Shown here: one piece after another, positions 34,709-42,331 of the stretch
How positions within the stretch are numbered: position 1 is the first letter of the stretch
Layout: every line of letters starts with the position of its first letter
NCBI GenBank assembly: GCA_009746045.1
Contig: RPFO01000325.1
Span: forward strand, 1 to 42,331
DNA length: 42,331 nucleotides
Reading direction: 5' to 3'
From: Mesostigma viride
Lineage: Eukaryota; Streptophyta; Mesostigmatophyceae; Mesostigmatales; Mesostigmataceae
Notes under the pieces: model-generated
Told to the model about the DNA's origin: nothing
Databases searched by the model: none
What the model saw: the letters and a program-made list of their open reading frames with translations, nothing else
Program-made: the position numbers and the translations under genes

Positions 34709-36318
34709 ATGGGGAAACAATCTTGTGGCAGACGCGGTACGCCCGAAGTCCAAAAAGCAGCCGCTGGGAAAAATGTACGGCGTGTATCGTATACGCAAAC
34801 GAATGCAGCGAGCTCTCGCCGAGTACCTCGAGTGGCGCAAGACGCATCCCGAGGCGCCGCCCGCGAAAAAGGCCAAGAGTACCAAGGAACACGTCGGCCG
34901 GACACGGACTCCGAGTGCCGGGAAGATGATAAGGGAAAAGCTCGACAAGAGGTACGCGGACGCGCGTCACGCTCGGTTCTGCAAGGATGGGGACGATCGT
35001 GCCCTGCCGCCCTCGTTCGCTTCCTATACAGGAACAGTGCACATACCGTACCTGCTGCTCGTAAACACGGAGAGTTTCGACGCGCTCGCCCACGGAGAAG
35101 TGGAGTTTACGCCTTACAATCCGCGTTACCGCGAAAAGGTTTACAATGTGGCCGGGCTTTCCGTGGAATGGGACACTCTGTTTGATAACCGAAAGAGCCA
35201 AACGTCCATTCCCCGAGCGATCCATCCCTCGGACATCGTCGACGAAGCGTGGTACGCCCGGTCCAACGAGTATTTGAAGCGACTTTCGACGGAAGATCTC
35301 ATCCTCCTGCGATCCTATTCGCGGACGGGGGACGGGTACGCGAACAACAGCGAACAAGGTTTGTTAGGCCACCATGACCGGATTCGCGGGAAGATAGATC
35401 CGTACATCCTGGCATGGAACACACCTCCCCGCTATGGGTCGCGTTTTGTCGACTGGTCAAGACCCAGGGGCTCGACACATCCGATCCCAACATATGGCAC
35501 ACAAGACCGACGCGGAATGACGTGAAGAGACTGAGGAAAGAACTCCAATACAAGTTGAAAGATCTTGAAGTGCGCGACGAAACGAGTCTGGCTCGTTTGG
35601 ACGCCGTTCTCGAACGCTCCGATGGCAAAGACGCGATGGCAGCCGTATCGGGACTCGCGGGACTACTGGCGGAGACCCCGGCCGTGGGGGAGGAGCACAT
35701 CAAATGGCTGTACTCTGTTTGGTTTTTGAAGTTTCTCTCGACCGATTACGCTGTGAAAGCGGTCGTTCCGGTGTACAAGGAATCCCTATACAGACTGATC
35801 AGACAGGCCCCGCGGGTCACGAAACCTTTCACGGTTTATCGCGGGTCTAAAGATGATTACTATCTCAAAGGGAGCAAGAACCGCGTGTACGTCAACCCTT
35901 TCGTAACATCGACGAGCCTCGACCCGGACCACGCACACGGGTTTTCCCAGAGGAGGGCGATTGCTGCTACACGGTGATTCGCCTTCTGAAAGGTTGCCCG
36001 GCCCTGCTGTTCTGGCCTGTGAGTTACTTCACGACCAAATCCATGGAATGGGAGATATTGCTCCCCCCGGGCGTGTCCTACCTCATCAAAGGGACACGCG
36101 CGGTCCAGTTTTCTCCGCCGTCGGAAGAAACGAAGCCTTGGACGCGGGAAAAGGCGTGCAGGATGGTTCCGCCTGCGCCGGGGGCAGATACGGAGCTGAT
36201 GAAAACGACCTTCGTTCTGGTGGGGGACGAGAGAACGTTGTCCGACCCGAAGTTGCGCACGCTAGAGCTGGACAAGGCGTTTGTGGCACCCGAGAAGGAA
36301 TATCAGCATACGATATGA
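34709..36318 (+). CDS. ADP-ribosyltransferase-domain protein (paralog 1), frameshifted
   Basis: Pieces are open at 34725-35525 (N-terminal half), 35414-35977 and 35974-36318. The last two carry the transferase signature: FTVYRGSKDDYY with the Arg, FVTSTSLDPDHA with the S-T-S, and SMEWEILLPPGVSYL with the E-x-E catalytic pair, the order of Arg-Ser-Glu (ART exoenzyme/VIP2-type) enzymes that move ADP-ribose from NAD+ to proteins. The whole length (about 530 residues) aligns with the intact paralog at 40662-42260. Frame changes lie at a CCCC run near 35432 and near 35955. The start is uncertain (ATG 34709, GTG 34725 or ATG 34773). The N-terminal 300 residues have no known domain. Target unknown. 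Confidence 0.72.
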
Positions 36319-36367
36319 TCCGTTTCGGTGGGAAACATGTATGATGGTAAGTGTATACCCGCTCGCG

Positions 36368-36688
36368 ATGGACGCCAAGCTGCTGATGCACCGGCTGAAG
36401 TTTCCTTGGCATTCGATCTTCTGGACGACGTTGAGGTCGTACGTGAACCCGTTCGAACACCCCGTCGTGTTCGCGAAGATCGCGTTAGTCGTCTTCACGA
36501 TATCGCTCTTCGCGATCCTCAAGCCGAAAGAGTACACGTTCCTCGACATCCTCCACACGCTATTCTACGGCCGGCCCAACGCCTTGACAGAAGCAGACGG
36601 GCAGACCGTGAAGAAGTTCCGCGAGGCCCCAGTGAGCATGCGGACCATCGCGGTGATCACGATAGCCCTGATTACGGTCATGGGGTGA
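36368..36688 (+). CDS. two-helix membrane protein
   Basis: A 106-residue protein from MDAKLLMHRLKFPWHSIFWT, with hydrophobic segments at about residues 37-55 (ALVVFTISLFAILK) and 90-106 (TIAVITIALITVMG at the end), connected by LDILHTLFYGRPNALTEADG. The upstream sequence gtgtatacccgctcgcg supports this ATG; an ATG at 36341 would add nine residues. Family not recognised. Confidence 0.6.
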   Translation: MDAKLLMHRLKFPWHSIFWTTLRSYVNPFEHPVVFAKIALVVFTISLFAILKPKEYTFLDILHTLFYGRPNALTEADGQTVKKFREAPVSMRTIAVITIALITVMG

Positions 36689-36738
36689 GAAGGCGGCGGC
36701 GGTCGAGCAATAATATATCCATTCTTCTTATAGACACG

Positions 36739-37212
36739 ATGTCGTCCACCGCCTGGAAGCGCGACGTCATGCTCACGCTCAACTGTCCCGTGTCCGAGGC
36801 GTTCCCTCTCGCGGGCATCAACCGCCCCGTCTTCTCCTTCCGCGCTCAGTCCTCGTCGGCGCGGGTGCTCGCCGGCGTGCTCGCGTACGACAACGCCAGT
36901 CACGAGATCGCCGGCGCCATTTCCGTCATCGTCCCGCCTTTCGCCGAGGTATCGGACGACGACAAGCGCGCCATCGACCTGATCGCGCGCGTCCTAGACG
37001 GGCACTACGCGGTCCACGGCGCGACGTTCGTCGAGATGCCCGTGCGCCCGGCGGGGGTCTCGAGTCACGTCAACATCACGACCGGGAGCTCGAACGGCCC
37101 GATTCCGCTGGCCGATTTCCTCGCCGCCGACGCGACCCTGTCGAGGTTCCACGCGGTCCCGATGGCCGACGGGGGCACCGCCTACGTCCCGAAGCTGTCG
37201 TTCGCCGCGTGA
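36739..37212 (+). CDS. hypothetical protein
   Basis: An intact 157-residue protein (MSSTAWKRDVMLTLNCPVSE), compact and mixed alpha/beta, with IAGAISVIVPPFAEVSDDDK, VARVLDGHYAVHGATFVEMP-like strands and a C-terminal PMADGGTAYVPKLSFAA. No membrane segment or metal motif. The start follows ttcttatagacacg. Family not recognised. It stops 5 bp from the convergent SprT-like gene's stop. Confidence 0.65.
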   Translation: MSSTAWKRDVMLTLNCPVSEAFPLAGINRPVFSFRAQSSSARVLAGVLAYDNASHEIAGAISVIVPPFAEVSDDDKRAIDLIARVLDGHYAVHGATFVEMPVRPAGVSSHVNITTGSSNGPIPLADFLAADATLSRFHAVPMADGGTAYVPKLSFAA

Positions 37213-37216
37213 GACC

Positions 37217-38820
37217 TCACGCGGATAGCTTGCGTTTCTTGATGGAAGGCTGTCTCCTGGACGTGACATTCAGCCTTTTGGCGCGCGTGTCCTCGTCCTC
37301 GGGATCAAAGAGGGGCAGGTAGTTGTCGTCGTCCTTCGTCCTTCCGGGTTTATTGCGGAGGACGAAATTACGCAGGTATTGTCGCGGTCTCTTCTCTTTC
37401 ATTTCGTCCAGGCCTTCACGATCCGACTGATTTTGAAAGTCTCGCAACCTTTTGAGCGTCGTACCATTAGGCCGTCGATAGTATGGTGACCCATATTCGG
37501 ACGCGCCTCTCGGAGGCAATTTGACCGGGAGCATTTGACCTCCCTTTCCGTCGTCTATGAAAGGGATCTCGCTGGTTTGGATCGCGTGTCCGAAGTAGTC
37601 GTGCGTGCTATCTAATCCGTTGAAAAGTTTGTTGTTGCGTTGGAATATGGGGCCGTGGTCGTCGTATCTGAGATCGCGGACAGGAGCCCATCTCGCATTC
37701 GCGGAATGGATCATTTCGTGCGCGAGGACTTGTAACAATTTTTGCGCGTCGGATCGGATCACTCTCCCCTCGTCCGTGCGAATGGTGTTTTTGTCTGATG
37801 ACGCCTTCCCCCACCCCCACCGTCTCTGTTGACTGCGATTTTGTATTTTCCCAGCGAATATGCGTCATTATTCTTCGCATACCCTTCGTCGGCGTTCTCT
37901 ACTCTCCACATGACTTCGTGTAAGGGGAAGGAGTTCTCGAAGAAGTTTTTGTTAACTACCATGGCCGCCTTTTTCAAGTCCGCGTCGGTCAAACGTAACT
38001 TGCCGTCTTTGACCAAGTCGTTTCGTTGCATGCCGGTGAGGTCTTCAAACTCTTTGACGGCCTTGTTCCAACGCCACTTCATCGTGCCGAGGGGGGGGCG
38101 TACCTGATCCATGCCCTTCGTCATCCCCGGTCCCACCATGCGATTCCAGTTTGCACCCCTGGCGCGTACGAGCTCATTGAGGTCCAGCTCCCCTTTGCGT
38201 ACCCTTTCCGAAAAATCGTTGAATTGTTTTGCCGTTTCTTCGATCGACCAATCTTTCATTTTGTTCTTCAAGTGAGGTCCGAAGTAGTGGCTGAATTCGA
38301 CCCACATGTCCGGCTTCTTCCTGACACCTTCTACCGGGTCGTACCACGTCTCGGCGGGTTCCTCCATCTTCACCTTCGGGTCCGGTCTTCGCCGGGCCTC
38401 CTCGCTTTTGGGTTGAAGGTGACTCCTGCGCTGTCTCGTCACGTCCTTCATGGCCTTGTCCCATTTCATCTGCTCTCTTCTCCGTTCAAGCTGTAACGCG
38501 GGCACGATCCTGGTTTCAATTTGGTCCAGTCGCCTCTCCAACGGTAAGCTTTCCTCGTACGATAGGTTGGAATCGTTGTTGAACGGGTCGGTTATCTCAG
38601 CAAGTTTTTCCGCCTCTTCCTTCAACTCCATCACTTTCTTCTTGTTCGCGTCCTCGACTTTGGTCGTAAGATTTGGTTCGTCTCCATCGTCGATTTCGCC
38701 GGCTCGTGCGATGTGACTCTTTCTCGGCCTCGTGTTTCGTTTCGCTGCCGTGCCGGTCGGCTTCCGGGCAGCGGCGGTGCGTTTCACAGGCGGGGTCGCG
38801 GTTTTCCTTTTCGAGGGCAT
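37217..38820 (-). CDS. SprT-like zinc metalloprotease (paralog 2), one frameshift
   Basis: Starts MPSKRKTATPPVKRTAAARK with a Lys/Arg-rich tail, then a region also found in paralog 3 (VRARGANWNRMVGPGMTKGM; DLKKAAMVVNKNFFENSFPL). Near 37808 a run of C bases changes the frame; the second piece has the catalytic VLAHEMIHSANARWAPVRDL (HExxH) and YDDHGPIFQRNNKLFNGL with the third His. The C-terminal end KKRKLSA is basic. About 535 residues. The two pieces and the paralog agree, so a homopolymer slip is the likely cause. AGAGTATATGGG lies upstream. Substrate unknown. Confidence 0.8.
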
Positions 38821-38897
38821 GCGTGTTATTCCCATATACTCTAGGCACATATTTTCGATTCTCCACTGCCAGGGTTGTCTGCACGACCATTAGCGCC

Positions 38898-40612
38898 TCA
38901 CGCGGACGTCTTTTGTCTCTTCATATATTTCTTCACAAAGCGCCTCTTGTCGCGCGTGTCGGGGTCCTCGCGGTCGTCCAGGGGGAGGAAGTCTTCCGGG
39001 TAGTCCCTCCTCGTTCCGGGCTTCTTTCGCAGCACCTGGGTGCGCATGTACCTCTGAATATCGTGATCTTTCAATTCTTGCACACCTGCCTCGTTTGTTA
39101 TCTGTTCTATTTCCTCTAGTTGGTCAAGCGTATAGGGTAGACGGCTCGCGGAGTAGTGTTTTTCCCCTGTCTCGCTCGCTCCAATGGGAGGCCTTTCATA
39201 GTCGTACAATGAAAAAGTCTCCTCACTGTCCCCTATGTAAGGGATATCCTTTTTTGGGACACGATGTCCAAAGTAGTCGTGGACGGTGTCAAGACCGTTG
39301 AACAGACGGTTATTGCGATGGAAGACAGGACCATGGAAGTCGTATTGGAGATCGCGGATAGGAGCCCACCTCGAATTTGCGGAATGGATCATTTCGTGTG
39401 CAAGGAACTGTAACAATCTCTGTGCGTTCGATCGGACCACTTTCCCCTCGTCTATCACGATTTCGGTCTCGGGAGAAAACTCCTTGAAGGCCTTGAGCGC
39501 AGATGGTCTTGCGAGTCCGATCTTGTTCTTGCCTAGCGAGTACGCAAGGGTTTCGGGGTCGTCTTCCTCATCTATTTTCCACAAGACTTCGTGTACAGGG
39601 AACGAGTTGGCAAAAAAGTTTTTGTTCACCACCATCGCCGCCTTTTTCAAGTCGCTTTCCGTCAAGTTCAGTTCCCCGTCTTTTAAGAGGGTTCGATCGA
39701 TACCGGTCACTTTTTCAAACTCTCTTACGGCCTTTTCCCAACGCCCTTTCATCGTTCCTATGGGTGGGCGCACCTGGCTCAACCTCTCTGTCATTCCCGG
39801 TCCCATCTTGTGGTCCCAATTCGCGCCTCTGGCACGCACTAGCTCGTCGAGGTTCAACTCCCCTCGTTGGACTCTATCCAGAAAGTTTTGATAACGTCTC
39901 GCGGCCTCCTCTTTTGACCAATCTTTCAACTTGTTTTTGCCAAAAGGTCCGTAGAAACTAGCGAACTCGACCCATGTGTCCGGAGTCTCATTTGTCCCCT
40001 TCTTTTCATTGTAAACCCCGTCTTCAATCTTTACCCGTGGAGCAGCGTGTCTCCCGCCACTCCTTTTTTTCTTAGGCACGTTCTCCATAAATGCCAACTG
40101 GTCGTTATTGGACCTGCGGCGTTTCCTCGTGGGAGGAATGTCACTCGGCAGGGGTTCGGCCGCGGCTGGCGTAGTTATAAGGTCGTACATAGGTCGTGTC
40201 GGGGAAAAAGGGTGAGTAACCTCATAATCACGGTTTGTCAGCGTATCGAACGACAAATTCGGATCGGCGCCGAACATATCCAGGTCATAATGGATCGGGG
40301 GGACATCGAGTATATCGTCTGCATCGGTGAACACCGGATCTTGGGATATGGGGTCGCGCATGGGTTGTGTCGTGGGAGGAGAGTGGGTGACCCCATAAGT
40401 GTTCGGAAGGTTTTCCAAGTTCTCAATGAATCCCATCCATTCCTCCTTGTCTTCCTCCGTCAGGTCTGGTACCTCTTCGGCCCGCGCGACGTGACCTTTC
40501 CTCCGCACCGCCTTCTGGAGCGTCGTGCTTCGATGCGCGACCTTGGGCTCCTTGCGCTTGGGGCGACGCGTCTCTTCGGAGTACTAGTCGCGATCTTCTT
40601 TTTCGGGGGCAT
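38898..40612 (-). CDS. SprT-like zinc metalloprotease (paralog 3)
   Basis: Uninterrupted from 40508 (536 codons); the likely start is the ATG at 40612 (MPPKKKIATSTPKRRVAPSA), reached through one frame change near 40555. Basic N-terminus, then DLTEEDKEEWMGFIENLENL and two copies of a VTH motif (YGVTHSPPTTQPMRD, YEVTHPFSPTRPMYD); the core matches paralog 2 (VRARGANWDHKMGPGMTERL; DLKKAAMVVNKNFFANSFPV). The catalytic motif is LLQFLAHEMIHSANSRWAPI, followed by YDFHGPVFHRNNRLFNGL. SprT-like enzymes cut DNA-linked proteins; a host- or capsid-directed role is unknown. GAGTGTATGGGA lies upstream as in paralog 2. Confidence 0.85.
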
Positions 40613-40661
40613 TCGTCTCCCATACACTCTCGTAACATTATTTATCAACCGTCGCCGTCGA

Positions 40662-42260
40662 TCACATACGTCCGCGCAATCCTGTCCACGTCGGTTTCCC
40701 GGGGGGCGGTGCACTGTCCTTCTTAGCCACTCGCGCTTTCTTGGTCTTCTCCAAAGTTCGTTCGACCGGTTTCGGCGTTGCGTACGGTTCGGAACCCCGC
40801 TCGATCTCTTTCGGACGCGGAGGAGGGTCGTCGCGTCTCGCGGAAGGACCGCCTCCGCTTCCTCGCGACGAGTGGTCCGACTCCCGCTTCCTCTTCTTCG
40901 CGGCGAGCTCCGACCCGTCCACGTAGATTTCCGAGACCCATCGATCGATGTACGGATCGTGGTGGCCCCCTCTCTTGGCTCTTTTCACGACGCGGTCCCA
41001 ACAGACCTCGTCTCGTACCGCCTTGTTCGGCGTGAACTCGGGGACTTTGGCCAGCATCGGCCTCCTGGTATGCGACTTGATCTGGTATACCACGCCCGGG
41101 GGCAACAAGATTTCCGCCTGTTCGGGTTCGGCCGCGATAGGCCATACGCACAAGGCAGGGGTCCCCGGCATGAGGTGGATGATCTTGAAGCAGCAGTCCG
41201 GCGTCCTCTCGCTCCCCCAGCTCGTCATCGCGGTCATGAACCGAATCGACTGGCTCGGGTCGACGGACGTCGACACGGGGTGCAGGTTTTTGTACACATC
41301 CGACGTATGAAAGGCGGATTCCCCGTGTCGGTAATAGTCGTTGGACACGCCTCGGTACACGATCATTTCTCGTGTGACGACGGGGATGTCGCTCAGGATC
41401 TTATGAAAGTCCTCCTTGTACCGTATGGCGACGTCCCTCATGAAAGACGTTTTCAGGTATCGGTGCACCCACTTCGCCAACATGTAGAGGATGTCCATCA
41501 GCCTGTGGTCCAGCGTCGCGATGGTGTCGATCACCTCTTTCCACGTGGACAAGTTTGTAAGTCGGTTCCGGAGGGCCCTGTCCACGACAAGATCGACACC
41601 TGGATCCTTCTCGCGTTCCGCGAGGTGCGTTTCTAGGGAGGCGCGGAGCTCGCCCACGTCGCCGGGCCGATCGCACGTCTCGCGAGGGTCGATATCGGAC
41701 CCTTCCATGATCATGCGCACGAGAGTCGTCCAGGTCGGGTTGGTGTTGCGATGGAAAGGGATGGGACGTCCCGACTCGGCGTAATCCTTCTCCCTCTCCC
41801 TCTCGCTCATGAGGCGTCGGAGGTACGTGCTCTTGTCCTCGTTCGTGAACAGGTGTGCGTCGTACGTGTAGTTGACGAGATCGATGAGGTCAAGCTGCGG
41901 GGCGGTCCGCAGGTACTCCAGACAATCGCGGAACCATTTCTCGTCGACCAAATCCCAAAAGCTGCCTCGCGAGTACCCCGTCAAGGTGGACAGCATCGGA
42001 TCCAGGAGGTCGTGCGTGAACGTATGGATCGCGATCGAGTTCTCCCTTTCCGGCATCCACGACGGACGACGTGCGAGACTCACGGGCTCGACCGCGCTGT
42101 GACGGGATTCTAATCTCGGGTAGTGCGCGGAGATCGTGCGATGGACGACCGACGGTTTGTGATCGAACGCCGCCCCTTCCTCGCAAAAGCGTCTGTGAGG
42201 CTCGCTGGCGTATCGCACGCTTCCGTCGTGGATTCGCCTGTCTGTCGTTACGTGCGCCAT
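40662..42260 (-). CDS. ADP-ribosyltransferase-domain protein (paralog 2)
   Basis: An intact 532-residue protein (MAHVTTDRRIHDGSVRYASE). Residues 1-295 are helical, with HTFTHDLLDPMLSTLTGYSR and LVDEKWFRDCLEYLR, and have no known domain. The ART domain runs about 296-400: MIVYRGVSNDYYRHG (Arg303), LHPVSTSVDPSQS (Ser-Thr-Ser at 330-332), QAEILLPPGVVYQIK (Gln381, Glu383). The Q-x-E pair rather than E-x-E often marks Asn/Cys-type acceptors, whereas paralog 1 has E-x-E. The tail from about 440 is Lys/Arg/Ser-rich and disordered. Enzymes of this class modify host proteins, though the target is unknown here. It has no signal peptide or toxin-delivery segment. Confidence 0.8.
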   Translation of the reverse strand: MAHVTTDRRIHDGSVRYASEPHRRFCEEGAAFDHKPSVVHRTISAHYPRLESRHSAVEPVSLARRPSWMPERENSIAIHTFTHDLLDPMLSTLTGYSRGSFWDLVDEKWFRDCLEYLRTAPQLDLIDLVNYTYDAHLFTNEDKSTYLRRLMSEREREKDYAESGRPIPFHRNTNPTWTTLVRMIMEGSDIDPRETCDRPGDVGELRASLETHLAEREKDPGVDLVVDRALRNRLTNLSTWKEVIDTIATLDHRLMDILYMLAKWVHRYLKTSFMRDVAIRYKEDFHKILSDIPVVTREMIVYRGVSNDYYRHGESAFHTSDVYKNLHPVSTSVDPSQSIRFMTAMTSWGSERTPDCCFKIIHLMPGTPALCVWPIAAEPEQAEILLPPGVVYQIKSHTRRPMLAKVPEFTPNKAVRDEVCWDRVVKRAKRGGHHDPYIDRWVSEIYVDGSELAAKKRKRESDHSSRGSGGGPSARRDDPPPRPKEIERGSEPYATPKPVERTLEKTKKARVAKKDSAPPPGKPTWTGLRGRM

Positions 42261-42290
42261 ACCTATGCCGAGCGTTTTTTTTTTCGCTGT

Positions 42291-42302
42291 ACCGTGTATA
42301 CC
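42291..42302 (+). promoter_or_regulatory. TATA-like box at the right edge
   Basis: accgtgtatacc lies directly before the ATG at 42303 and 42 bp from the divergent ADP-ribosyltransferase start; a run of T (42275-42284) stands between. It resembles GTATA boxes before other starts. Confidence 0.5.
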
Positions 42303-42331
42303 ATGTCCGGATCCGAAATCCTCTCTGGCTT
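42303..42331 (+). CDS. 5' end of a gene cut by the window edge
   Basis: ATG followed by nine codons (MSGSEILSG), preceded by a good TATA-like box. Too short for identification. Confidence 0.45.

Noticed and set aside
40047-41636. 529-codon plus-strand open frame
   Set aside because: Antisense of SprT-like paralog 3 and the intact ADP-ribosyltransferase.
1-42331. tRNA genes or CRISPR arrays
   Set aside because: No cloverleaf or regularly spaced repeat/spacer array was seen by eye in any gap; a tRNA scan would be decisive.
1-42331. Assignment to a named family (such as the small yaravirus-like group, Pandoraviridae or Medusaviridae) on GC content
   Set aside because: No capsid, polymerase or ATPase gene is present to test it; the conserved small families occur in several orders.

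Overview
The window is a gene-dense, GC-rich (about 60% by eye) piece of a large DNA virus of the Nucleocytoviricota (NCLDV) type. Intergenic gaps are mostly under 60 bp, genes lie on both strands, no splice signals or ribosomal or tRNA genes were seen, and many starts carry an AT-rich TATA-like box 5-25 bp upstream. NCLDV-type genes include a YqaJ-like exonuclease (4254-5114), a RuvC-like A22-type Holliday junction resolvase (5170-5765), a D5-like SF3 helicase (10715-12920), a VLTF2-like zinc protein (27444-28214), KilA-N proteins, and several small conserved NCLDV families. No major capsid protein, packaging ATPase, DNA polymerase or RNA polymerase is visible, so this is a fragment of a larger genome. 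I cannot assign a family or host.

Layout. 0-10.4 kb: a frameshifted PduO-type cobalamin adenosyltransferase, a SLATT-like membrane protein, small membrane and hypothetical proteins, YqaJ, resolvase, a SprT-like metalloprotease with an N-terminal Cys/His motif, and conserved NCLDV proteins. 10.4-19.7 kb, mostly minus strand: D5-like helicase, RING/TRAF zinc-finger protein, Vsr-like nuclease, second-type HExxH protease, DUF5871-like protein and HNH nuclease. 19.7-29.7 kb: two very long helical proteins with locally lower GC, a GNAT-like protein, VLTF2-like factor and acidic proteins. 29.7-31.0 kb: a 1.3-kb non-coding region with a G-rich tract, a 619-bp nested inverted repeat and decayed direct repeats. 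31.0-42.3 kb: an accessory zone in which nearly every family is duplicated (two KilA-N genes plus a remnant, two GHDAY-motif proteins, two SprT-like proteases, two ADP-ribosyltransferases).

Many reading frames are interrupted by single-base shifts, often at G or C runs, while their neighbours are intact. The simplest reading is homopolymer indel error in the assembly; some genes, above all the adenosyltransferase at the left end, may be truly broken. In these entries one gene is given across the shift and the frame pieces are named. Functionally, YqaJ, resolvase and D5 serve replication and recombination; VLTF2 serves late transcription; the ADP-ribosyltransferases, SprT-like proteases, RING/TRAF and KilA-N proteins look like host-directed or accessory factors.
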